A stretch of 64,000 nucleotides of DNA from Urechis unicinctus (taxonomy: Eukaryota; Annelida; Polychaeta; Xenopneusta; Urechidae). The position numbers were made by a program, and so were the translations under genes. The first letter of the stretch is position 1, and the number at the start of each line of letters is the position of its first letter. Shown piece after piece: positions 12,640-21,977 of this stretch. The DNA lies in the NCBI GenBank assembly GCA_034190875.2, contig CM067356.1:24066218-24130217 (forward strand), written 5' to 3'. The notes below the pieces were generated by a model. It saw nothing but the letters and a program-made list of their open reading frames with translations. It was not told where the DNA came from and did not search any database.

Positions 12640-13700
12640 TCCTATACCACAAACAATCTTTTGCAACCTTCCTGCAACACCGGGGTTGCAATTGCATAGC
12701 CTATACAACACATCAAACATCGAATGTCTTTGTTTTAGATGTTCAATATGGTCTTGTTGCGGAGTAGTTTCTCTGGCAGTTAGATTGTTGTGAAGTCTGG
12801 TTTCTTGCGTGGTGCAGCGGGTTCTTCCGGTTCGTAGTCGAGTGTATGTAGGACGCAGCGATCACTCTTGCTACAGTGGTCAAATGCGCCACACTTGCAA
12901 TTACCTTCTGTGGGGTTGGGGAAGAGTTTGGTCCGTATGGCTGGTACATCATATCGCTTTTCTTCGCCGTAGGATTCGCTGCAGTCGTGGGGTCGTTCGA
13001 CTTCTGGTATACCATCCTCTGGTGTGGGTAGGATGCAACACATCCGGCAAGGATTGTTGTTTGTCGTTGAGATCTCTGCGATATCTTCTGTGTACCTCCT
13101 GCAAAAGGCGTGGTAGAAAATCAGTTGGTTTAGTCGCAGACCTGGCGGGGGAAATCGACATGGTGCACTACGGTGGTACCTCGGATGAAGGAGGTAATAT
13201 CACTCTTCCGTGTACAGAAACAAGCTGAGTGTGTATTTATGGTCCAGGTTGTACCATTCGTGGTCTACCTTGTCGACGCGGACAACGATTTCGAATTCGT
13301 CTTGGCGGATTCTGGCAAATGTTTTTGTGTCTATGCGGTAGTTCCTTCGGGCTTCTCTTTCTCCAATCATGCCGGCCTGGTTGCCTTCCACTAGGTTGTC
13401 GGGGAGCTCCCGGTTGTGTACAAAGCACTTCTTGGTTTGTGGTGTTGGGGTGTACGTCTCTTCTCTATTTCGGATCCGAGTGTATAGGCAGGCTCCTATC
13501 TGTTATTGACTCTTGGCCTCTCGTTGCCCTACTGCTCCAGAAACGATGTCTTGGTATGCATCTTCGATAGTGCGCTCTTGGCAGGCATGGTATTCTATAG
13601 CGGTCCCATTTGTACAACACGTTGTTCCCGCAGTACAAATTGGTACCATGTAGGTATTCCGCCTAGTTGCGACCCTTGGTAGCTCTGCCTATGTGTACAA
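12640..13700 (-). pseudogene. Unidentified Polinton-associated gene remnant with Cys cluster and polymerase-like N-terminal motif
   Basis: Reading the minus strand: near 13,600 a fragment with LYCGNNVLYKWDRYRIPCLP; at 13,440-13,200 KCFVHNRELPDNLVEGNQAG followed by a frame ending LFLYTEE; at 13,043-12,780 a Cys-rich piece CKCGAFDHCSKSDRCVLH and DYEPEEPAAPRKKP. At 12,752-12,684 it reads TILNI, a stop, then NKDIRCLMCCIGYAI. This last piece resembles the motif at 10,397-10,329 of the polymerase remnant. The fragments sit in different frames with stops, so it is broken. It could be the N-terminal half of a second polymerase-like gene or a duplicated N-terminus. The copy-2 counterpart is at 48,790-49,420. 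Confidence 0.45.
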
Positions 13701-14164
13701 GACTATCCTGCTGTTGGTTGCTTTGGAAAAAAGTATCTCTGTGTACAAACCTATCTATGGCGGACGCTGTCTTGGTGGTGTTGGGGATTTCCCTTGCGGT
13801 GGGGATTTCTCTTTTGGCTGGCGGTGGGGATTTCCCTGTCAGCTGGCGGTGGTTCTGTCATGATTTACTTAAACAGGCGTTTTGTGCGGGCCTGTTTGGC
13901 TTATAGCTTGTACTGGACTTTTCTGGCCGAAATGGCTCGGACATAGCTTCCGTTCTACACCGATCATTCACACATTTGAATCCGTATGTCTTGGTGGAAC
14001 CAATTATGAGCCCGTTGCATTTTTTTTATAAAGACCATAATCGATTATGTCTACAGTTTACCAGTAACTCTCTAATTAGATTACCACAACAGGTGCGTGT
14101 GCAGTCAAGCATCAATCGACGTCAAGTAAAGACACAGGTAACTGGGCGGGAAATTTTTTTGTTG

Positions 14165-14306
14165 GGCGTGGGGGGTGCTGTAGGGGGCTGTGGATGTCCC
14201 AACAGCGATCAGTAACAGACGTTATATATACTTATTCCCGTGGAAGGTGTTATAAGGACTGTGGGTTGTTAGGCAACAAATCTGTTCGAGAACCGGCCTT
14301 TTAATC
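14165..14306 (-). repeat. Right terminal inverted repeat of Polinton-like element
   Basis: The reverse complement aligns to 7,564-7,680 with small gaps. It is longer than the left arm and includes a segment around 14,221-14,250 only partly present on the left. Its copy-2 equivalent is at 49,925-50,066. Sequence outside about 14,306 no longer matches the left flank, which sets the approximate terminus. Confidence 0.82.
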
Positions 14307-15972
14307 ACCAATCGCTGTCAGCACAGTGAAAGTCACGGGCACATTTCGATGTGGCACAAATATGCAGCAGCATCTTTCATGAGCTCATAAGTCAAATAGC
14401 TCATGATTTGTCGCCCAGCTAGCTGAGTAATTCATTGCATATGTCGACTCAAGTCACACTTCCGATCATGGGTATTAAGAACATTTGAATTATGTTCTGT
14501 ACAACAACAGCACTTCATATATATACGACACTAAAATATCTCGTATTATCAAATCAATCATTTCATCGTCGAATCCATCAATCATAATTTCATTGTTTAT
14601 AAAACTATTCCTTTTGGTCATTTGTTAACGTCTTTTTCTTAATGATTTGCGTGATATTGAACGCCACATCATTATATATATTAATGTTGTATATATGTGT
14701 AAGATAAGCAATGTTGCGTCCAAAAGGTGAAAGGGCATTAGTGCAAGCATGTTTGATCACACACTGAACTACTGCATTTTCACTCTGATACATTTGGACG
14801 ATTATTTTCAACGTTTTTATGCATAAAGAAACGCTAATGTGCAGTTGGCCACTTACTGGCCCCAGTACCTAAGTATGCAAAGAGATTGGGATGTTGAGTA
14901 TTCTCCTAACGGCTTTATTGCATTGAGCGCATATTTTTTTATATCCATCTGAATCCATGGTCCATAAATGTGAGCCATAAAAACTGCAACAATAAGAATT
15001 GAATGACTTACACAATGCATTGTTTTGTTACTAACCAAAGGTCTCCATCATGTTGTTAAATGCTACATTAAACAAAGAACATTTTGATGTACAATCACTA
15101 TAATCAGTCAACTTGTTATAAATATCGTTCCCAAAGTGTTTAATAGTTGTGGCCCATTAATAACCTCTTTACTCCAATTGGTCGTCAAAAGTATTTGATT
15201 ATTACAATAAATGGCAAATGTTATTAGAAAGCAGATGAATTTGGTAGTTTCAGCTTCTCATGTCGCTTTATGACGAAACAAATCGAAACAATTCCTCAGT
15301 CCTCAGACTTGTTTCATTAATTTACCTCTTTGTTTAAGTTTTAGGGAAGCAAACAATCCCAGTGAGTTAGAATTTGTATGAATAAATTGGAGTTTATTGA
15401 TCACAGTCATCTCCTTGATAAATATCACTCCTGATCTTTTTCGATTTCAGACATGTTAACTTTACTAGAATAACGAGCAAAGATTGTGTATACCTGTCAT
15501 ATTTCAAGTGCCTTTGCTGGTTAATCTATGCTGAGTGCGATGTAAAACTGTAGATTCAATTACACAACTCGTATACGTATTTGGCAGGTGAGATTACATC
15601 ATGTGACTTATTAATTCACTTTGTAAAACCTGCTGCGGGTCACATAATATTTCTGCATATTTAATTATGCTAATTTACACCACCATCTGCAAGCTACTGA
15701 TGTCCTGCATACAACCATAACATAGTTTGTACATAATAATTAACCAACATTATTGACAACTTGTTGCTACATAACGCCCGTATCCCACATGGCACATTTT
15801 GATACATTAAGAGACGGGAGCTTTCATCCATAAACATTAAGTCATTGCAGATATAAGGTGCTGATTTGAGCATGTTGTGGTTGAGATATCTGAGTTGCCA
15901 GAGTATCAAACGCATGTAGAGAGCGTCCATCATTGGGTCCTTAATATTAGGCGTAGGTTACAGGTGCCGACT
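14307..15972. other. Non-coding stretch between Polinton-like element and gene A
   Basis: No convincing gene is seen. Copy 2 (50,067-52,637) matches with many small indels and carries about 870 extra bases (50,957-51,822) in place of about 70 here (15,085-15,155). The block around 15,420-15,470 has an old diverged repeat at 22,099-22,150. Confidence 0.55.
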
Positions 15973-16218
15973 ATGAGTGGAATATCGGCCGATCAGTCAT
16001 GGACAGAGTTATTACTTACACCCTTACCTATTGCTGCATTTACCCTCGGACTGCTTTGCCTCGTGGTTGGTGGTATTTACGCTTTCCTTTATATCACACA
16101 AATTTATCCTTCATTGGCCAGAAAGACGCGAATTGTTGAACAGCGTTTGCCTTACGCTGAGAAAGAGCATACAGGAACCCGGAGTACCAATATGTTTCTT
16201 ATGTTTGCGAGAAAATGA
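15973..16218 (+). CDS. Small single-pass membrane protein A (81 aa, unknown family)
   Basis: The start is the ATG at 15,973; it has A at -3, and the longer open frame upstream lacks an ATG. Residues 1-17 are polar with W10-T11. Residues 18-42 form one hydrophobic helix (PIAAFTLGLLCLVVGGIYAF) preceded by prolines. The tail (43-81) is basic and acidic mixed, ending in NMFLMFARK. Basic residues right after the helix suggest an N-out, C-in topology. Gene B at 25,432 is a clear paralogue, sharing WT, the P-x-P-x-A step, LG-LC-V-G-IYA-LY-T-I-P and the MFL end. The duplicate A' differs by three amino acids. No signal peptide, no visible intron and no known domain were seen. Conservation of the same frame between the diverged paralogues A and B is the main evidence that it is coding. 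Function is unknown. Confidence 0.68.
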   Translation: MSGISADQSWTELLLTPLPIAAFTLGLLCLVVGGIYAFLYITQIYPSLARKTRIVEQRLPYAEKEHTGTRSTNMFLMFARK

Positions 16219-18812
16219 ACAACAACTAATAACAGAATCAACAGCAAGAACCACAAAGCCTCAACGTGACTGCACATTAGTATGTGCCCTATTGATGGAA
16301 TCGCCTGTACGTGTAAATCACAAGCAATTAACTGGAGACGGATGTGATGTCAAAGGTCAATATAACTTGTCATCCTACCGGGATCCCTCCTTGTTGCAAC
16401 GTTCATAGGGGTACATCTCTGAAGAAGTTCTTATAGGTGAAGTTGCACTATATGTAATGTACAGATACAGCTTCCGATGGATAAACTGATGTTTTTGTTG
16501 CTGCTCGCGATGAACATTTTGCCAAAACATCGCCCAGTTTGTATCTATTTTTAGTAAATCAAGATGCTCAAACGCTGTAAATGTTGACCGCCATCGGAGT
16601 TGGTGACTATTAAAGAATCTGTTATCAAAGCGTGCCACTCTCTGATATTTTACATCAGTTGATTACTTGGAAAAGCTGCAGTAAATGGCACTAGGTAAAA
16701 AAAATTCCCGTATTCAAATACGCAAATAGATTCAACAAATACCCAAGTTGTTTCCACTGTCCCGTTCTACCTTAGCCTAGACAATGATCAGCATCAGTTA
16801 CAGGATGGTTGAAATACACTGAGGTGACAATGTCTATGCGCGAGCGTCTTATAGTGTCAGAAATGTTTGCACGGAATTTAGGTGTATTGAGTTTAATTTC
16901 AGAAAAAAACAGCATTTATTTAAACCAGCAGCCTGTAATAGTTTTGAACGCAGCTACGAAGATGCGTTGTAGTATTCCTCTTCGCCGTTGTATGAAACTG
17001 CAGGGGAACTGACTCTTGATCAACCACAATCAGTAGCCATTCCGTATAAGAGCAAACTCCTTTTCTTTTTATTATGCACATGAGTAAGAGTTATCAAAGT
17101 ATTGCGGGAATGATAAAAAATTATGTGGCTGCCCGTTCATCGATTCAACAATATATTGTCATCGTTTGTAATCATGATACGAAGTGTTAATACTTGGCAT
17201 ACCGCTGGTATCGCATTGATGTAATGTTCATACAGAAATCCCAATTTATTCCCAGACGAGATACAAGTCAACCGGTAGACACTGCTTGATGATACAAAAT
17301 TAGAGTATTTCAATTTTAAGCGTAAACATTGTATTTGTACATTGGTTATCATTGTGTCATCGGGAACATAATGGAAGCGGAATAATATTATTAACTATCA
17401 CCCACAGAGTCGCAAAGAATCTGTAGAAATATACAGACATCACAGTTTGTCTTGCAACCGTGGGCGACATAGACCAAAGCAGCGCTAAACTTCCTGATTG
17501 GGCTCTATGTAATTTGATGAACAATGAGCTAGAAATAGATCAGACAGTAACGTTATTAGGATTTTAATGCTTGGTTTATTGGACATTGTTACGAATTCGG
17601 CAAACTACGACTACCCACTGAAACTAACAACTGCTACATGAAACGGACATGATTGAATATTACACATAGTAGGCGTGTTATTTTTCCATATGCTGCAATA
17701 GCCTTGGTAATTGAGATATTTTGCTGGTCGCCGACAGTTAAGCAGGTTTGTAACCTATCTTAGCTAATCAAGCAATATGACTGAAGCAACTGTGGCAAAT
17801 TATACTACATATTCAGCGATATTTTACTTAAAAAGATTGCATATTTATCCCATTTACATAACTGATATATTGCGTCGACACGTATGATTTCCAGCAAACA
17901 CTGTTGCCCATAATGGTCAAGTAAAGGCAATCGATCATCACCAGCAGGAAAGAGTGAATGTGAGGTAGTCGATCTTTTGACAATGCTAAATAACCGATGG
18001 GCTATTACGCTATTTAAGTACAAATGCAGCCTTAGAGATCCCATATAATTTTGCCAGAAGTTCAATCTACCGTGTCTGGGGAAATGATACAAAATGAAAT
18101 ATTGGTGTGTTTTGCGTTACAACGATTGTTTGATATGCCATCTACCGCTGGTTCAAGTTCGAACCCTGCTGCTGAGATCGCTATTTCACAAGATATCATT
18201 TAGCGCCAGATCTGTACTACAGGTAGACAAGACGTGAGTAGACTATTGCGGCAGGATGACAAATGTCATTTAACATTGAAACCTGCACTCCCATCGAGCA
18301 TGTATAACATAAATGTCAGGCTTTAATTTGATATCAGTACAAAGTCTCAATTGCAATCCATCCTACCGATTATACAGCTATGGTCGCGCGGCGGCTTGGT
18401 ACATCATTGAAGTAACATGCATACCAAGCTCTCTTTCGTAACGAAATGGCTCCAGCCTCCTACGTCATCACATTCCCCGGATGTATCGAGTCTTCATAAT
18501 GGCTTGTGAATCAAATAATGGTTGGCTAGCAGAACCGCATCATTTTCAACAATCAAATTCACTGCGTACTTGCAGCGCTCATTACGTCCATAATGCATTG
18601 TTTGCACAGCCGAAAAGCAGAGCAGAACAATTTGATTTTAGCGGGAACCTACATTAAATATCAACTTTAATCTTAGGCAACCACTCTCCACTGTCCTATG
18701 CCAGTATACAGAAGGTGACACTGAAATTTCAGGTGTTGGCATTTTGAATTATTTCTCACTTTTACAGTCGTTATATGAGATATGTTCATCCCCAAATAAT
18801 ATAAGCGCAGTT
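16219..18812. other. Non-coding stretch downstream of gene A
   Basis: No convincing gene is seen. From about 15,960 to 17,900 the match to copy 2 (52,625-54,650) is unusually close, with few substitutions. An open frame following gene A (16,219-16,408) is altered in copy 2 and is probably 3' untranslated sequence. 17,897-18,145 has an old diverged repeat at 23,952-24,230. Confidence 0.5.
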
Positions 18813-20345
18813 GGTGATACCAAAGAATTTATTGCTATGCTTAGAGGGCTCACTCGAGTCTTCCACCCGAGGAAATATGTTAAGACGTCACCTGTTAGCC
18901 GAAGCGTTATTGTCGTAGCGTCTTGTCTCTTAATACCTAGGGGAATTCTCTTTTTAATTTGGAGCTGCAGTTGCCTCGACCCATCAGATGACTCCATATC
19001 TTTAACAGCCGCTCAGCCCGGAGACGTTCGATCAACAGCCCCATGCGCTATTGTTGATTTCATGGTATCGTCGCCTGATGTTAGGGGTGTTTTTAGTGTA
19101 ATTTCATAATCGTCACGCAGCATGGAGCAGCTAAAATCTCTTAGCTCGTGATTTTCTCATCCCCCCTAACATTACAAAAATCTAAATGTCGACCCCAGGC
19201 CAGTTCCCTCGCTTCAGACTAGCTCTTTCGAACTAAGTACGGGTAGTGCTGCATGCACTCCCTCTTAGTTCGGACGCGCAACGCTATATTCCCGGCGTTA
19301 GTCAACGGAATCATCACGAGTTCCGCTGCTTTACCTAGTTTTAGCTAATTAAATCAACTCATCAAACATTTATTGGACTGGAAGCAGAATTTCAGCAACA
19401 ACAGTATCCTGTGAATAAGTATTTTGGCCTAAAACACACCAAACGGTAATATCTGAGCCCGACTTGGCAACATGGCGGCGAGGCGGCATTTCGAGGCAGC
19501 GGAAACTGACCAGCGGGAGCATTCACCAATTGGAACATAGGCGAGACAGCTCACAAGTAGCGGGTTCACAGGGACTATTTGTGGCACAAAGCTAAAAGCT
19601 AAAATGACCTTGTCTAACATGTAGAAAAGGCCACTAACATTCACTGTCGCACAAATATCACACCGAATCACGAAGAAAGCAAAGAAAACTTGGGGAAAAG
19701 GTGACAGGAATTAACAGCTATAGTTTTTGCCCATGTTCTCACCGCCTTATTTACATCGGAAGTTTCTGGGGCTGTCTGGATTATCGTCCTCCACGCTTGT
19801 ATTTCGGAAGAAAATATCACTGGTAAACTTGGAAAGTTATCGAAAATATAGTTTTCCGCAGTCGATAGGAATATGAAGCATTATCTCGAACCGAACTAAA
19901 TGATAACTATCGACACTGATCGCCTGAAACTCGTCAGAACATGCATATTTCGTGAAAAAAGTGGTGAGTTCTGGATTGATCGAATGCATCGACAATATTA
20001 TTTTGGTTTTACTGTTAGACCGACAAGGTGATAAATAGAACCTGACGTTGGTCTTTTGGGCTACTTCAGACAGTTATTGACAATCTAAACCTACCATCCA
20101 CAGCGCGGACATGAAATACCAAGGATTGTAAACTGTGCTGCCGCTGTTGAGGTGAACTGTTTTCGATAGGTGTAGCCCAGACCGGGTTATTTATCAACTT
20201 TATTAAATAGTGTACTTGCAATTTTCGCTATTCATAAGCCTATTGTGCAATGTGTTTTGGCAGAGGCAATTTTTCCCGCTCTCATCAATCGCAGAGCCAC
20301 CCGAAGTGAGCCCTCGTAGTGTAGCTATCAACTCTATGGTGATAC
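18813..20345. mobile_element. hAT-like non-autonomous DNA transposon with 8-bp target duplication
   Basis: GGTGATAC occurs at 18,813-18,820 and again at 20,338-20,345. The 1,517 bp between them begins CAAAGAATTTATTGC and ends with sequence whose reverse complement begins ATAGAGTTGATAGC. The two ends share imperfect inverted repeats of about 34 bp, including an exact GAGGGCTCACT. Copy 2 has a single GGTGACAC at 55,418-55,425 with matching flanks and no insert, which is the empty site. An 8-bp duplication with short TIRs fits the hAT superfamily. No transposase frame was seen; the longest internal frames (18,744-19,109 + and 19,429-19,671 -) are not recognisable. The insertion therefore postdates the segmental duplication. 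Confidence 0.82.
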
Positions 20346-21824
20346 GTTGACAAGTGTTTGGTCCATAAGATATCATTAAACAAAGCATATCAGTCTACTT
20401 CGGTGCAGTTGTTGATGACTACAATGGTTAAATAATATAAAGTGGATTCCCTTGTCAAAGGAAACATCCATAAACACTCATTTAGCGCATGAAATATGTT
20501 ATTACGCTCGTAATGTTATCAATTCATCCGCTATTGATTATGAGAACAGACTGATATCAACAATGCAAGAATAACTTATCTAAGATGTGAACAAATGCAG
20601 CATTTGAATTTACTGCTATGCAATTGCCGTGATCCGCAAATTATGATTTAATGAATGATATCACAGACCAGAAGCGCCGCCATGATATTCAACAATATCC
20701 GCAATTGCGATATTCTTGGGAAGATATCCACCCTTGTCTCCCTGAATGGGATTCTCTGTGCGCCCAAGGAAAGGGCAATTATTGTAGAAGCCCATGCTGA
20801 ATTGCCGTACCTACAGTGTCGTGTGGTTGCAGACCCCTTTTTCGTACTTAGAATTATTGCAGGTTAAGATAGCTTATTCCTCGTCATAATCTTATGTCCC
20901 GTGCATTGGAACTTCTGCTGACTCTGCGATAATCCGCGGCATGACACTTGATGATAATGACGTCATCCAGTAGCGCAGTTGGCATTTCCATTAGCTATTG
21001 TGTCATCTTATCTGCACAGCAGTGTCATTTCGGAATTAATTGTCTGAGTTACATGTCGTCGTTGGTACTATCTAAAGGCATACAGTCGATCAAGAATGGA
21101 ACTCCTCAAAATACCGAATAATCTTGAAATACAAATATCCGACTGAAAAACAATTTTTGTCTTTCATTTCGGGTACATTCTCATGGTAGCATTTCATTTT
21201 GGCGACGTGTGGCAACATGTTTGTACGAATAACGTTCTCAAATCACTTCAGTTAGCATGCGGACGAACAGCTGAAGGAAAGATTGCTGTTTGAATCATGC
21301 AGATAATACTAACTTAAGTCCATGTTCCAAGCAGCCAGATATGCAGAGATGCAGCTCATTGCGGGAGTCTGTGTGAAGAAGATCTGAAACGCGCGTTAAA
21401 ACAGACCCGCATGGATCGCCATCTCATCCACGTGAGTTGTTAGCCACACCAATCTATCCAATATTGCATTCAAGCCATAAGATGATTGCTGCCGGACCCC
21501 GCATTGCATTAATCAGGATAAGATGTCTTTTTCGAGGTGCGAAAAGTGGCGTGGTGCACCCTCGACATGGAAATTAATAACCTGTTAATCAACGGCTGCC
21601 CGTAATTCATTGCTCCGGCACGCATAAGCGCTGAAAATCCATCAATAATGTCTAACTCGGAAGAAAATACGAAGCTGTCTTCTTAATGTGATTTTGCCTC
21701 AGTTGGCAGCTAGGAGCAGGTTGAGTGACGTCACGCATGCTGCTCGGTCTCCAAGAGAACATCATCAGCGAGAGTGAAAAGCGATTTTTTTTTATTTTGA
21801 GATTACACCGTATAACGTGGAGCC
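20346..21824. other. Non-coding stretch containing old repeat block
   Basis: No convincing gene is seen. 20,713-21,070 and 21,504-21,570 have diverged counterparts in the same order at 24,537-24,900 and 25,068-25,135. About 250 bp (21,255-21,505) is missing from copy 2. Confidence 0.5.
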
Positions 21825-21977
21825 ATGCCGTCTTCTGATGAAGATTACGAGGCCCCATTACATGACATTGGGGCCAGTGATGTCCATGGATATTTATTTG
21901 AGCCAATACGGGCGGACCCTCCAAGTCAGACTCGGAAAATGAAAAAGGGCCCTATTATAAACCAAATCCCGCCTTAA
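21825..21977 (+). CDS. 50-residue acidic ORF, unrecognised, possible first exon or remnant
   Basis: An ATG at 21,825 opens MPSSDEDYEAPLHDIGASDV, continues with GYLFEPIRADPPSQTR and ends at TAA 21,975-21,977. The acidic start and the YLFEP string look protein-like and unlike the surrounding AT-rich DNA. There is no other domain. In copy 2 (from 56,632) the same DNA has single-base deletions near the start and in the TATTTATTTGAGCC region, which break the frame. It may be a first exon or a decaying fragment. Confidence that it is expressed is low. Confidence 0.25.
   Translation: MPSSDEDYEAPLHDIGASDVHGYLFEPIRADPPSQTRKMKKGPIINQIPP

Larger units (their letters stand above)
7564..14306. mobile_element. 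Degenerate Polinton/Maverick-like element, copy 1
   Basis: The 6.7-kb segment is bounded by imperfect terminal inverted repeats (7,564-7,680 and 14,165-14,306). In order it holds an unrecognised remnant (+), a retroviral-type integrase remnant (+), a protein-primed DNA polymerase B remnant (-), a charged ORF (+), a minisatellite region, and an unidentified Cys-containing remnant (-). Integrase plus protein-primed PolB inside long TIRs is the hallmark of Polintons. Known elements are usually 15-20 kb, so this one is heavily reduced. I found no major capsid or packaging ATPase gene and could not define a 6-bp target duplication. All genes carry stops and frameshifts, so it is inactive. It was present before the segmental duplication, because copy 2 shares its right end. 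Confidence 0.85.
15420..21570. repeat. Old internal repeat array, first block
   Basis: Four separated segments (15,420-15,470; 17,897-18,145; 20,713-21,070; 21,504-21,570) match, in order and orientation, segments in 22,099-25,135. Example: ATATCACTCCTGATCTTTTT at about 15,422 against ATATCACTTCTGATCCTTTT at about 22,100. Identity is about 60-75% by eye, so this is far older than the large duplication. The offset shrinks from 6.7 to 3.6 kb, partly because of the 1.5-kb transposon. Confidence 0.68.

Noticed and set aside
15877..15972. N-terminal extension of gene A beginning at 15,877
   Set aside because: The extension opens at a GTG, with no ATG in frame; the first ATG is 15,973, matching the equivalent ATG in copy 2.
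15977..16408. 143-codon frame overlapping gene A in another frame
   Set aside because: In copy 2 a substitution creates a stop in this frame while gene A's frame is kept, and paralogue B supports only gene A's frame.
18150..18166. tRNA-like B-box string GGTTCAAGTTCGAACCC
   Set aside because: No A-box, acceptor stem or cloverleaf could be drawn around it; the string is a short near-palindrome.
18744..19109. 121-codon plus-strand open frame
   Set aside because: It straddles the left edge of the inserted hAT-like element and its target duplication, so it is a chance fusion.
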